The notes under the pieces are model-generated. The model was not told the origin of the DNA. It did no database searches and saw only the letters and a program-made list of their open reading frames with translations. Made by a program: the position numbers and the translations under genes. DNA of 64,000 bases. It comes from Nocardioides soli (GTDB taxonomy: Bacteria; Actinomycetota; Actinomycetes; Propionibacteriales; Nocardioidaceae). The stretch lies in assembly GCF_014191495.1 (NCBI RefSeq), contig NZ_JACHWR010000001.1:1860001-1924000 (forward strand), written 5' to 3'. Positions 16,813-25,152 of this stretch are shown in pieces (within the stretch, counting starts at the first letter, position 1; every line of letters starts with the position of its first letter).

Positions 16813-16919
16813 ACTATGGACGTGCGCTCCTCGCGCCAGCGGGGATGAGCCGATATTCGGCGGACTCGACGATCGAGACGGCGAATGCTCCCTGCTGAGC
16901 GGGGATCGAGCAGGCCGGC

Positions 16920-17648
16920 CTAGGCGAAGAGGTCGTCGAGGTCGGTGTCGACGTCGACGATGTCGTTCTCGAGCCACGACGCATCGTCGGAGCCGCCGAC
17001 AGGCAGGCAGCGCACGACGATCCCGGTTTGCACGTCGAGGGCGACGTCGTAGTGGTCGGGATAGGAACGTCCACGCCACTTCTCCGGGACCTCGTCCGGC
17101 CCCTCGAAGTCGGACATCAGCCCCGCCTCGCTGTAGAGCAGCTCGCAGCAGTTGCCGCCGCAGCGGGGCTGATAGCCGGGCAGCGCGCGCAGGTCGGCTC
17201 GCCAGACGGGACGCCCGGCGACCTCGTCGGCGCGCAGGTTCGCCACGTCGACGTGGTCGCTCAGCTCGACCGGGTCGAGCATCGCCACCCAGCCGTAGTT
17301 GCCGTACATCGGGTCGTCGTAGTCCACCTGCCACGAGGGAGGTCGCTCGGCGACCAGCCCGTCCGGCCGCAGCACCGGCGCGGCGAGGTGCGGGAGCACC
17401 GGCTCGAGCGGCGCCGGCGGAACAGCCCCGGGCTCGGCGGAGACCGCCACCAGGTCGCCTCGCGTGTACGGCAGGCCGGACACGCGCTGCTCGCGACCAT
17501 CGGCTTCGCGCACCAGCAGGTCACCGGGACGTCGTACCCATGCCTCACAGGCGCCCGGATAGCCGGAGCGGTGCACGAAGTGCAGCGTCGTCCATCGCCA
17601 CGGCGAGCTGCGCGCGAGGGCAAGGAAGGAGTCGCGGTCCGGAGTCAC
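16920..17648 (-). CDS. Hypothetical protein (242 residues)
   Basis: I do not recognise a family. The protein is soluble and acidic at the end (NDIVDVDTDLDDLFA), rich in W, Y and P. A central GYQPRCGGNCCELLYSEAG segment has three cysteines close together, and the final part GRSYPDHYDVALDVQTGIVVRCLPVGGS looks like the β-strand-rich end of LolA/outer-membrane-carrier-like proteins. Codon use is like that of its neighbours. GTG start at 17648. Its stop codon lies only 6 bases beyond repeat D, so the degenerate array abuts its 3' end. A link to the Cascade genes is not supported beyond closeness. Confidence 0.7.
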   Translation of the reverse strand: MTPDRDSFLALARSSPWRWTTLHFVHRSGYPGACEAWVRRPGDLLVREADGREQRVSGLPYTRGDLVAVSAEPGAVPPAPLEPVLPHLAAPVLRPDGLVAERPPSWQVDYDDPMYGNYGWVAMLDPVELSDHVDVANLRADEVAGRPVWRADLRALPGYQPRCGGNCCELLYSEAGLMSDFEGPDEVPEKWRGRSYPDHYDVALDVQTGIVVRCLPVGGSDDASWLENDIVDVDTDLDDLFA

Positions 17649-17657
17649 CGGAGCAGG

Positions 17658-18668
17658 CTATGCGGCGTGCCAGTTGAGCTGGTGGTGGATGAGGTGGAGT
17701 CCGCTGTGGCCCAGGGGTACGACGCGGCTGGGGGTGGGTGCGCGGGGCGCTGTTGATCGGATCGTGTGGCCGGTAGGCAGCGTGGTCTCGACGACGTGCT
17801 GATCGGCCGGGCCGGTGATGGGGGTGGCTCGCCAGCCGGGGGCTTGTTTGGTGTGGTTGCACTGCTCGCACAGGCCTTGGCCGTTGATGGCGGAGGTGGG
17901 GCCGCCGTGGGCGTGGTCGGTGATGTGGTCGTGGTGGCGGACCGGGGCGTTGCACCAGGGGGTGCGACACGTCTGGTCGCGCAGGTCAAGGAACAGGCCG
18001 AGGGCCTTGGGGAACGCCCGGGCCTTCGATTCCATCGCGACGAGGGTGCCGGTCTCGGGGGCCACGTAGAGCCGCCGCAGCGCCACCCGCGCCGTCTGCG
18101 CCGTCTGTGCCTGGGCGAGGGCGGTGGCGGCGAGGTCGCGGGCGTGGTCGGCGGTGATCGGGCCGTAGCCGGTGAGCCAGGCCGGCTGGTGTCCGCCGGC
18201 GAGGAGGGTGTGGTCGGAGACGGTCAGGTTGATCGTGACCGGGACCCCCTCCGCCGTGGCCTGTCCGGTGATCAGGGCGACGAGGGTGTCGGTCATCACC
18301 TGGCCGCGTGACCGCGGGTCGCCCTGGGCACGGGCGGAGTCGGCGGTCCGGGTCAGGGTGGCGTAGGCCGCGACACCCTGAGCGGCCGGGAGCAGTACCG
18401 AGAGCCGGGCCATCGCGTCCGGCGCGGGCCGCAGGCTCACGTGCCGGTCGGCCTCCGCCTTCGCGCGGCGGTCGACGACGGCGGCCGGGTCCAGGCCGGC
18501 GACCAGCGCCCGGGTCTGCGCGATCAGGCGTCGGTCGCCCCACCCCTCGAACCGATACGCGCCCTGGTCGTCGGGGGCGCACAGCTCGGCGTCCACCCGG
18601 GCCCGGTGCCCGGGTGCCAGGCAGGCGGTCTCCCGGGCGATCAGGATCGCCCGCCACTCCGACACCAC
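17658..18668 (-). pseudogene. DUF222-HNH endonuclease-like protein, N-terminally truncated
   Basis: The 336-residue frame begins VSEWRAILIARETACL, which in full-length actinobacterial DUF222-HNH proteins lies about 80-100 residues from the start. Codons upstream (18669-18731) still read HALAELPSTEAALAAG, also family sequence, before a TGA at 18732-18734. The C-terminal HNH core is complete: CRTPWCN, HHDHITDHAHGG and LCEQCNHTKQ. So the domain could bind metal, but the N-terminal part is missing and only GTG codons at 18671 and 18668 could serve as starts. It is probably a deletion remnant of the 13E12-like family; a short active form cannot be excluded. Confidence 0.7.
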
Positions 18669-18715
18669 CCCGGCCGCCAGCGCGGCCTCCGTCGAGGGGA
18701 GCTCGGCCAGGGCGT

Positions 18716-18731
18716 GCGAACGACTGTTCGA
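18716..18731 (-). promoter_or_regulatory. LexA (SOS) box-like site by the truncated HNH gene
   Basis: GCGAAC-GACT-GTTCGA matches the actinobacterial LexA box TCGAACNNNNGTTCGA at 11 of 12 fixed positions. DUF222-HNH (13E12) genes of actinobacteria are known to carry SOS boxes. It lies 45 bases before the first usable GTG. Confidence 0.55.
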
Positions 18732-18771
18732 TCACACAAGGGATTGGGCGGCGTGTTCCGCCCAGGTTCGG

Positions 18772-19040
18772 GGTGGTTTCGAGACAGGCGCTAGCGCGCC
18801 TTCCTCAACCACCGTGCCCGGCGGGAGGCTCGACGACGGTGGTTGAGGAGGTTGCGCTAGCAACCGTCTCGAAACCACCCCCAACGCGACCCAGTCCCGA
18901 CCACAGGTCGGCGTCCTCCCGATAGGCGCCGAACGGGTCCGCGGGAGGACGCCGACACTCCCCCGACACCGGCGGGTGGTTTCGAGACAGGCGCTAGCGC
19001 GCCTTCCTCAACCACCGTAGGCGCGTCTTCCTCAACCGCC
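18772..19040. repeat. Cluster of dispersed 42-bp repeats
   Basis: Three units: 18772-18813 and 18975-19016 in one orientation and 18838-18879 inverted, plus a short partial copy (about 19021-19040, CTTCCTCAACCGCC). The first and second form an inverted pair with 24 bases between them and could fold into a long hairpin. The 18772 and 18975 units look identical to that at 2520. 18880-18974 contains a second inverted repeat (GTCGGCGTCCTCCCG / CGGGAGGACGCCGAC) at about 18909-18954. No gene is seen in 18735-19031. Confidence 0.9.
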
Positions 19041-19685
19041 GACGCCGGCCGCCTGCAGGGCTGCGTCGACCGCGAGCCTCGGGCTGGCGAGGACCGGGAC
19101 GGGCGGGTCGTGGAGCAGGTCGACGGCGCCGGCCATGCTCGCCTGGGCCAACACGACGACGTCGACCGGCGGGGGACCGGAGGCGGCCGAGCGCGCGGCG
19201 TCCGCGATCGCCGCCAGGTAGGCACTCGTGTCGCCGGCCTCGAACCGCGCCCAGGCCGCCGGCACCCACACCTCGGTGAGCACCGGGGTGACGCCGGCGC
19301 GGGCGGCCTCGTCGACGAGCAGCTCGCGGGTCGGGACCAGCGTCGACTCGACGGCGGCGACCACCGCGATCCGGGGGCCGAGGCCGACGGCATGGCGGGC
19401 CATCGGCCGGTCGACGCGGAGCACCGGGACGGGCAGGCCGGCCGCGCCCTCGGCGAGCGGACCCAGGGTCGAGCAGGTGCACACCACCACCGACGCCCCG
19501 GCGTCGGCCAGCCCGGCGAGGGCGGCCCGCACGCCCGACTCGACGTCCCGGGTGGGACCGTCGCGGCGGGCCCGCTCGAGCAGCGCGGGCTCGACCACGT
19601 GCACCGTCGTCGCGGCGGCGCCGACCAGCGCGTCGAAGGTGCCGACGTGCACCTCGGCGGTGTGCAGGAATCCAACCTTCGACAT
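19032..19685 (-). CDS. Asp/Glu/hydantoin racemase-like protein
   Basis: A 217-residue protein with two cysteine-centred lobes: VVVCTCSTLGPLAEG (near residue 72) matches the first catalytic Cys-Thr motif, while the usual second Cys position reads VVVLAQASMAG, with Ala in place of Cys. The loss of the second catalytic cysteine suggests a lyase- or decarboxylase-like or non-racemising member. ATG 19685 lies 6 bases after CAGGAT. Its stop codon falls inside a partial copy of the dispersed repeat (CCTCAACCGCC), so the repeat may have set the end of this protein. Confidence 0.78.
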   Translation of the reverse strand: MSKVGFLHTAEVHVGTFDALVGAAATTVHVVEPALLERARRDGPTRDVESGVRAALAGLADAGASVVVCTCSTLGPLAEGAAGLPVPVLRVDRPMARHAVGLGPRIAVVAAVESTLVPTRELLVDEAARAGVTPVLTEVWVPAAWARFEAGDTSAYLAAIADAARSAASGPPPVDVVVLAQASMAGAVDLLHDPPVPVLASPRLAVDAALQAAGVGG

Positions 19686-19727
19686 AGGGACATCCTGACC
19701 GGTCGCGGACCGCTAGCGTGACCGAGC

Positions 19728-21083
19728 ATGAGCGACGACCAGGTCATGTTCACCCTCGACGAGTCCGAGCAGGTCACCCACTGGTACAACCTGGTGGCCG
19801 ACCTCCCGACTCCGCCTCCCCCGCCGCTGCACCCGGGCACCCGCGAGCCGGTCGGGCCCGACGACCTCGCCCCGCTCTTCCCGATCGAGCTGATCATGCA
19901 GGAGGTCACGACCGAGCGGTACGTCGAGATCCCCGAGCCGGTCCGCGAGGTCTACCGCCAGTACCGGCCGAGCCCGCTCTTCCGCGCGCGCCGCTGGGAG
20001 CAGAAGCTCGGGACGCCGGCCCGGATCTACTACAAGTACGAGGGCGTCTCGCCCGCCGGCTCGCACAAGACCAACACCTCGGTGCCGCAGGTCTACTACA
20101 ACTCCCTGAACGGCGTGACCCGGCTGACGACCGAGACCGGCGCCGGCCAGTGGGGTACGGCGCTGTCCTACGCGTGCTCGCTCTTCGGGATGGAGTGCGA
20201 GGTGTGGCAGGTCGGGGCGTCGTACGACACCAAGCCCCAGCGCCGCACGCTGATCGAGGTCTTCGGCGGCACGGTGCACCGCTCCCCGAGCCGGATGACG
20301 GAGTCGGGCAAGGCGTTCCCGGAGGACCACCCGGGCTCACTGGGCATCGCGATCTCCGAGGCCGTCGAGCTGGCGGCCCAGGACGAGAACACCAAGTACG
20401 CCCTGGGCTCCGTGCTCAACCACGTGCTGCTGCACCAGACGGTGATCGGCGAGGAGGCGCTGCGCCAGCTGGCCAAGGCCGGCGAGAGCGGGGCCGACGT
20501 GGTGATCGGCTGCGCGGGCGGCGGCTCCAACTTCGCGGGGCTGTCCTTCCCCTTCCTGCGCGAGAAGCTCGCGGGCACCCAGAGCCCGCGGATCCTCGCG
20601 GTCGAGCCGACCTCGTGCCCGACGCTGACCCGTGGCGAGTACCGCTACGACTTCGGCGACACCGCTGGCCTGACGCCGCTGATGAAGATGTACACGCTCG
20701 GCCACGACTTCGTCCCGTCGCCGATCCACGCCGGCGGCCTGCGCTACCACGGCATGGCGCCGCTGGTCTCGCACGCCGTCCACGAGGGCCTGATCGAGGC
20801 GACCGCGCTGCACCAGTCGGAGTGCTTCGAGAGCGCGCTGGAGTTCGCCCGAACCCAGGGCATCGTGGCCGCGCCGGAGTCGTCGCACGCGCTGGCGCAG
20901 GCCCGGCGCGAGGCGCTCGCCGCCGCGGAGTCGGGCGAGGAGAAGGTCATCGTGATCGGCCTCTCCGGCCACGGGCTCCTCGAGCTCGGCGCCTACGACA
21001 GCTTCCTCTCCGGTCGTCTCGAGGACGACCCGCTCTCCCAGGAGGCGCTGGACGCCGCCCTGGCCGAGGTGCCGGTGGTCTGA
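19728..21083 (+). CDS. trpB: TrpB2-type tryptophan synthase β chain
   Basis: A 451-residue PLP enzyme. [13 protein letters not shown] holds the PLP lysine K114; [10 protein letters not shown] binds the PLP phosphate; the N-terminal [20 protein letters not shown] block is typical of TrpB2 and not of TrpB1. TrpB2 proteins can form tryptophan from indole and serine (some use phosphoserine) without TrpA. No trpA is present here. ATG 19728 follows TAGCGT by 8 bases, so it is probably leaderless. It converges on the secreted hydrolase with a hairpin at 21099. Confidence 0.92.
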   Translation: MSDDQVMFTLDESEQVTHWYNLVADLPTPPPPPLHPGTREPVGPDDLAPLFPIELIMQEVTTERYVEIPEPVREVYRQYRPSPLFRARRWEQKLGTPARIYYKYEGVSPAGSHKTNTSVPQVYYNSLNGVTRLTTETGAGQWGTALSYACSLFGMECEVWQVGASYDTKPQRRTLIEVFGGTVHRSPSRMTESGKAFPEDHPGSLGIAISEAVELAAQDENTKYALGSVLNHVLLHQTVIGEEALRQLAKAGESGADVVIGCAGGGSNFAGLSFPFLREKLAGTQSPRILAVEPTSCPTLTRGEYRYDFGDTAGLTPLMKMYTLGHDFVPSPIHAGGLRYHGMAPLVSHAVHEGLIEATALHQSECFESALEFARTQGIVAAPESSHALAQARREALAAAESGEEKVIVIGLSGHGLLELGAYDSFLSGRLEDDPLSQEALDAALAEVPVV

Positions 21084-21084
21084 G

Positions 21085-23808
21085 CTAGGGCGAGACGAGC
21101 CGGACGGTGCTGCGCACCGTCCGGCGCTCGGCCTGGAGCCGCAGCGTCAGCGCCTCGGGCGGCTCCGCCTCGCGGTCGGCCCGGGTCGGGATCGTGACGA
21201 GCAGCGTCCGCGCGCCCGGGGCGATCGAGTCGTACGTCGACGCGTGGGCGCGCCACAGCGGCCGCCTCGGGTTGACCGGCCCGACGTACTGGTCGGTCCA
21301 GCGCTTGGCGATGTCGCCCACCTGCACCCACGGGCCGGGGCCGCGCACGACCTTGCCGGTGACGGAGACGTCGTAGTCGACCCGGCGCGAGAGCCGGACC
21401 TGCCACTGCGCGGGCTCGCCCTCGGCGACCCGGGCCGAGACCCGCTCGATGGTGACCCGCGGCCGCGGGTCGTCGTCGACGATGGTGAGCTTGCCGGCGT
21501 AGCGGTCGGTGATCACGTTGCGGCTCCCCCACGCCACCACCTGGGTGACCAGCGTCGGGTAGTCGGCACGCGTGTCGGCGTCGTAGGCGACCGGGATGAA
21601 GCCGCCGGTCTGGCCCGGAGCCAGGTCGACGGTGAAGCGCTGCACGTCGCGCACCGACTGGCCCACGGTCGAGACGACCAGGCGGGCGGGCTCGGTGAGC
21701 GTGCCGTTGATCCGGAAGGGCACCCGCGCCACCGTGGCGCCACCCGCGCCCTCCTTGATCCGCACCGCGGCGACGTCGACGGTCGGCAGCCGCCGGGCGG
21801 GTACGGCGGACAGGCCGGCCGGTGCGGCCGCGAGGTCGGCCACCCACACCCGGCCGCGACCGCTGGCGCCGACCAGGTCGACGCGGGCGATCCGGGTCAG
21901 GTCGAGGCCCGCGCCGGCGGGGTCGACGACGACGGTCTGCGCCCACAGCTTGCGGATCTCGGAGGACGTGCCGAGGCCGGGCAGTGCGGGCCCACCGACG
22001 GGGTCGAGCACGGCGCTGGCGCCGGCGGCGTCGGTGAGCCGCACCCGCAGGCTCGCGCCGCTGCGGTTGTCGACGATCGTGCGGAGCTCGAGCCGGCGCC
22101 CGGAGAGGTCGAGCGGGCTGCGCAGCAGCAGGCCACCGGACTGCCCGGCCGCCGTCCACGCCATCTCGAAGAAGCTCCGGGCCGGCGCCGCCTCGCCCGG
22201 CTGCAGCCACATCGGCGCGGCGGCGACCATGCCGATGCCGGAGCCGCACGACGAGACCCGGTTGCCGGCGAGGGTGCCCTGGCAGAAGCGGGTGGTGGCG
22301 CCGTCGGGCAGCGCGAGCGCGGTCGAGCCGGCCGGGGTGCGCAGCACCCGGCCGCCGCCGATCGCGTGGCTGAGGGTCTGGGCCCGGCCCTGCGAGGTCA
22401 CCCGGGCCCGCGATCCGTCGAAGAGCGGCAGCACCCGCTGGTCGTCCTTCGCGAAGAGGTGCACCGCGCCCGCGACGTACGCCGTCGCGGCCGCGCGCTG
22501 CCCGGCGCCGCTGAGGCGCTGGGGGTCGCGGCGCCCACAGGTCTGGTCGGCCGCGCCGTACCAGTCGTCGTCGGAGGGTGCCTGCGCGGTCGCGGGGGTC
22601 CACTCGGTGTTGAAGTAGTTGTGGTTGGCGCCCATCATCAGCACGCTGCTGCGGAACGCCGTGTCGTCGCTGGCCAGGTCGCGGGCGACGTCGGTGAACC
22701 GCTGGCCCTGGAGGTCGCTCACGTCGCCGTCGCAGTAGGGCAGCAGGGTCACGGTCGGCACGTACGGCGCGGTCTGCGACGCGAAGTCCGTCGGCGCGAT
22801 CAGCACCTGCCCGGCGATGCGGTAGGGGGCGCTCAGCGGGATCCGGATCGCGGCGCGGTTGACGCCCTCCCCACCCCGGCTGTGGCCGACCAGCACGACG
22901 CGCCCCAGATCGACCCGGCGGGCGGCCGCCAGTCCGGCCCAGTGGTCGAGGTGGGCCTGCACGATGCGGGCGCGCGCGTCGGCGCCGCCGTCGTCGAGCA
23001 TGCCGTCCTGCGCGTTGATGCCGTTGACCCGCACCGACACCGTCGCGTAGCCCTGCGAGGCCAGCACCCGCTGGAGGTAGTCGTAGCCCAGCTGGCTCGG
23101 GATCTCGCGGAACGGCGCCCGGCACGGCCAGGTGTCCGACCACTGCTGCTCGTCGGACGGGTCGTAGCAGTAGTTGTGCCGGCCGTGCAGGAACAGCACC
23201 AGCGGCCGCGGCCCGGTGGCGGCCTCGGCCGACGGCTCGACCACGTGGCCGACCATCTCGATCGGCTCGGCCATGCCCCGCACGGCCACGGGCGCGAGCG
23301 TGTAGTCGCTGCTCGTCACGGCGTACGGACCCGGGGTCCCCGGGTCCGTGTCGAGGGTGCGGATGCCCGGCAGGGCGAGCGCGGGGTCGGGCTGGCCGGC
23401 GACCTGGCGGGGGCGCTGGGAGTCGCCCTCGTCGAGCCGGGCGCCGGACAGCACGACGTCGAGCCGGGCCGGGTCGGGTCGCATCGTCGCATCGACCCGA
23501 GCGCGCACGGTGCGGCCGTCGGCGGCGACCGTCGTGGTCCCGATCGCCCAGCCCTCCGGCCCGACGACGGTCGGGCGATCGGAGGTGACCGGCAGGCTGC
23601 CCGGTGAGGTCCACGTCACGACGTACCGCCCCGGAGCGAGCTGGCGCACATCCCAGGCGCCGGTGCCGGCCCCGCCGGCCTCGGCGGCCGGCCGCGCCCC
23701 GTCGCGGGGCAGGGAGCCGGCACTGCCGGCGGTCACGACGGTGGCGGCGAGCGCGAGGGCGAGGGCGGCGACGGCCGCCTTGGTACGACGAGGCATGCGG
23801 CGAATCAT
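21085..23808 (-). CDS. Large secreted α/β-hydrolase
   Basis: A 907-residue exported protein. Residues 1-30 are a signal peptide (basic RRMPRRTK, then a hydrophobic core). The α/β-hydrolase core has LFLHGRHNYCY (206-214, oxyanion region) and GHSRGGEG with nucleophile S310; a family-like VLMMGANHNYFNTEW follows near 400 with a likely catalytic His. The last ~200 residues contain β-rich segments resembling Calx-β repeats (LTEPARLVVSTVG.., VTIERVSARVAEGEPAQWQVRLSR). It is likely an extracellular esterase or similar; the substrate is unknown. M1 or M5 could be the start. It ends 1 base after the trpB stop, tail to tail. Confidence 0.82.
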   Translation of the reverse strand: MIRRMPRRTKAAVAALALALAATVVTAGSAGSLPRDGARPAAEAGGAGTGAWDVRQLAPGRYVVTWTSPGSLPVTSDRPTVVGPEGWAIGTTTVAADGRTVRARVDATMRPDPARLDVVLSGARLDEGDSQRPRQVAGQPDPALALPGIRTLDTDPGTPGPYAVTSSDYTLAPVAVRGMAEPIEMVGHVVEPSAEAATGPRPLVLFLHGRHNYCYDPSDEQQWSDTWPCRAPFREIPSQLGYDYLQRVLASQGYATVSVRVNGINAQDGMLDDGGADARARIVQAHLDHWAGLAAARRVDLGRVVLVGHSRGGEGVNRAAIRIPLSAPYRIAGQVLIAPTDFASQTAPYVPTVTLLPYCDGDVSDLQGQRFTDVARDLASDDTAFRSSVLMMGANHNYFNTEWTPATAQAPSDDDWYGAADQTCGRRDPQRLSGAGQRAAATAYVAGAVHLFAKDDQRVLPLFDGSRARVTSQGRAQTLSHAIGGGRVLRTPAGSTALALPDGATTRFCQGTLAGNRVSSCGSGIGMVAAAPMWLQPGEAAPARSFFEMAWTAAGQSGGLLLRSPLDLSGRRLELRTIVDNRSGASLRVRLTDAAGASAVLDPVGGPALPGLGTSSEIRKLWAQTVVVDPAGAGLDLTRIARVDLVGASGRGRVWVADLAAAPAGLSAVPARRLPTVDVAAVRIKEGAGGATVARVPFRINGTLTEPARLVVSTVGQSVRDVQRFTVDLAPGQTGGFIPVAYDADTRADYPTLVTQVVAWGSRNVITDRYAGKLTIVDDDPRPRVTIERVSARVAEGEPAQWQVRLSRRVDYDVSVTGKVVRGPGPWVQVGDIAKRWTDQYVGPVNPRRPLWRAHASTYDSIAPGARTLLVTIPTRADREAEPPEALTLRLQAERRTVRSTVRLVSP
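21099..21125. terminator. Hairpin between convergent trpB and hydrolase
   Basis: A perfect 12-bp stem (GCCGGACGGTGC / GCACCGTCCGGC) with a 3-base loop. It lies within the last codons of the hydrolase gene and 16 bases after the trpB stop, so it can terminate trpB transcripts. Confidence 0.65.
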
Positions 23809-23949
23809 GCCCGGCGCCGCCGACGGGCGCCCGAGAACCGTCGAGACACGCGATCACGGTCGGATCACAGGGGGCGAGCGGCCGGCCGGATCGTCCACCC
23901 AGTGGCGCCAGTTCGGCTCGGACGGGACACGCGCCTACGCTGGACAATC

Positions 23950-25149
23950 GTGAAGGCGCTCCTGCTCGAGAACATCCACCCGGTCGCCGTCGAGATCCTC
24001 GAAGGCCGCGGCTTCGAGGTCGAGCTGCGGAGCAGCTCTCTCTCCGAGGAGGATCTCATCAAGACCCTCCCGGGGGTCCACCTGCTCGGCATCCGCTCCA
24101 ACACCCACCTGACCCCGGCCGTGCTCGACGCCGCGTCCGACCTGGTCGCGGTCGGCTGCTTCTGCATCGGCACCAACCAGGTCGACCTGGCCGCGGCCGC
24201 CGAGCGCGGCATCGCGGTGTTCAACGCGCCCTACTCCAACACCCGCAGCGTCGTCGAGCTCGTGATCGGCGAGATCATCGTGCTGGCCCGCCGGCTCGCG
24301 GAGAAGACCGAGCGGATGCACGCCGGCGTCTGGGACAAGTCGGCCAAGGGCAGCCACGAGATCCGCGGCCGCACCCTCGGCATCGTCGGCTACGGCAACA
24401 TCGGCACCCAGCTGTCCAACCTGGCCGAGTCGATGGGCCTGCGGGTGATCTTCTTCGACACCGCCGACCGGCTCGCGCACGGCAACGCCCGGCGGATGAG
24501 GACGCTCGACGACCTGCTCGCCGAGGCCGACGTCGTGAGCCTCCACGTCGACGGACGGCCGGGCAACGCGGGCATGTTCGGTGCCGAGCAGTTCGCGAAG
24601 ATGAAGCCCCGCAGCCTGTTCATCAACGCAGCCCGCGGCATGGTCGTCGACGACGCCGCGCTGCGCGAGAACATCCTCTCGGGCCACATCGCCGGTGCGG
24701 CGCTCGACGTCTTCCCGGTCGAGCCGAAGGCCCAGGGCGACCCGTTCGAGTCGGTGCTGCGCGGCCTCGACAACGTGATCCTCACCCCGCACGTCGGCGG
24801 CTCCACGCAGGAGGCGCAGGAGGAGATCGGCTACTTCGTCGCGGGCAAGCTCGCGGGCTTCGCCCAGGAGGGCCGCACCGAGCTGTCGGTGAACCTCCCG
24901 GCGGTGCAGGCGCCGCAGCTGCAGGTCGGCCACCGGGTCGGCTACCTGCACGTGAACGTGCCGGGCGTGCTCGCCCACGTGAACCGGATCCTCGCCGAGG
25001 GCGGCGACAACATCAACGCGCAGTACCTCTCCACCCGCGGCGAGCAGGGCTACGTCGTCACCGACACCCTCGACCCGCTGCCCGCCGAGGCGCTCGCCAA
25101 GCTCGCCCAGTCGGAGCACACCATCTGGCTGCGCACCTGGGACGCCTGA
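23950..25149 (+). CDS. serA: D-3-phosphoglycerate dehydrogenase
   Basis: A 399-residue NAD-dependent enzyme that makes 3-phosphohydroxypyruvate, the first step of serine synthesis. It has a NAD-binding GYGNIGTQ motif near 152, the catalytic Arg in INAARG, Glu in VFPVEP and His in TPHVGGST, and an ACT-like C-terminal domain (GYLHVNVPGVLAHVNRILAEGGDNI) for serine control. The length and ACT start match the short E. coli-like type, not the ~530-residue mycobacterial form. GTG 23950 follows TACGCT by 8 bases, so it is leaderless; an ATG at 23902 would include unrelated sequence. Confidence 0.92.
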   Translation: MKALLLENIHPVAVEILEGRGFEVELRSSSLSEEDLIKTLPGVHLLGIRSNTHLTPAVLDAASDLVAVGCFCIGTNQVDLAAAAERGIAVFNAPYSNTRSVVELVIGEIIVLARRLAEKTERMHAGVWDKSAKGSHEIRGRTLGIVGYGNIGTQLSNLAESMGLRVIFFDTADRLAHGNARRMRTLDDLLAEADVVSLHVDGRPGNAGMFGAEQFAKMKPRSLFINAARGMVVDDAALRENILSGHIAGAALDVFPVEPKAQGDPFESVLRGLDNVILTPHVGGSTQEAQEEIGYFVAGKLAGFAQEGRTELSVNLPAVQAPQLQVGHRVGYLHVNVPGVLAHVNRILAEGGDNINAQYLSTRGEQGYVVTDTLDPLPAEALAKLAQSEHTIWLRTWDA

Positions 25150-25152
25150 GGC

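Larger units (their letters stand above)
16590..16913 (+). CRISPR. Degenerate CRISPR repeats downstream of cas6e
   Basis: Four recognisable repeats: A 16590-16618, B 16650-16678, C 16824-16852, D 16885-16913. A-B are 60 bp apart, C-D are 61 bp apart. A is closest to the actinobacterial I-E consensus. C has CCTCGC and D has CCCTGC in the left stem arm, each still pairing with GCGGGG through a G-U. A fifth, badly eroded relic may lie at 16529-16557, exactly 61 bp before A, where only the GCGAGGATG half survives. B and C are separated by 145 bp of non-repeat DNA. No two repeats are identical, unlike an active array. Confidence 0.75.

Noticed and set aside
18735..18771. An alternative start (MIEQSF...) for the DUF222-HNH gene at 18735.
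   Set aside because: It is in another frame and gives only Arg/Gly/Pro-rich sequence without family similarity.
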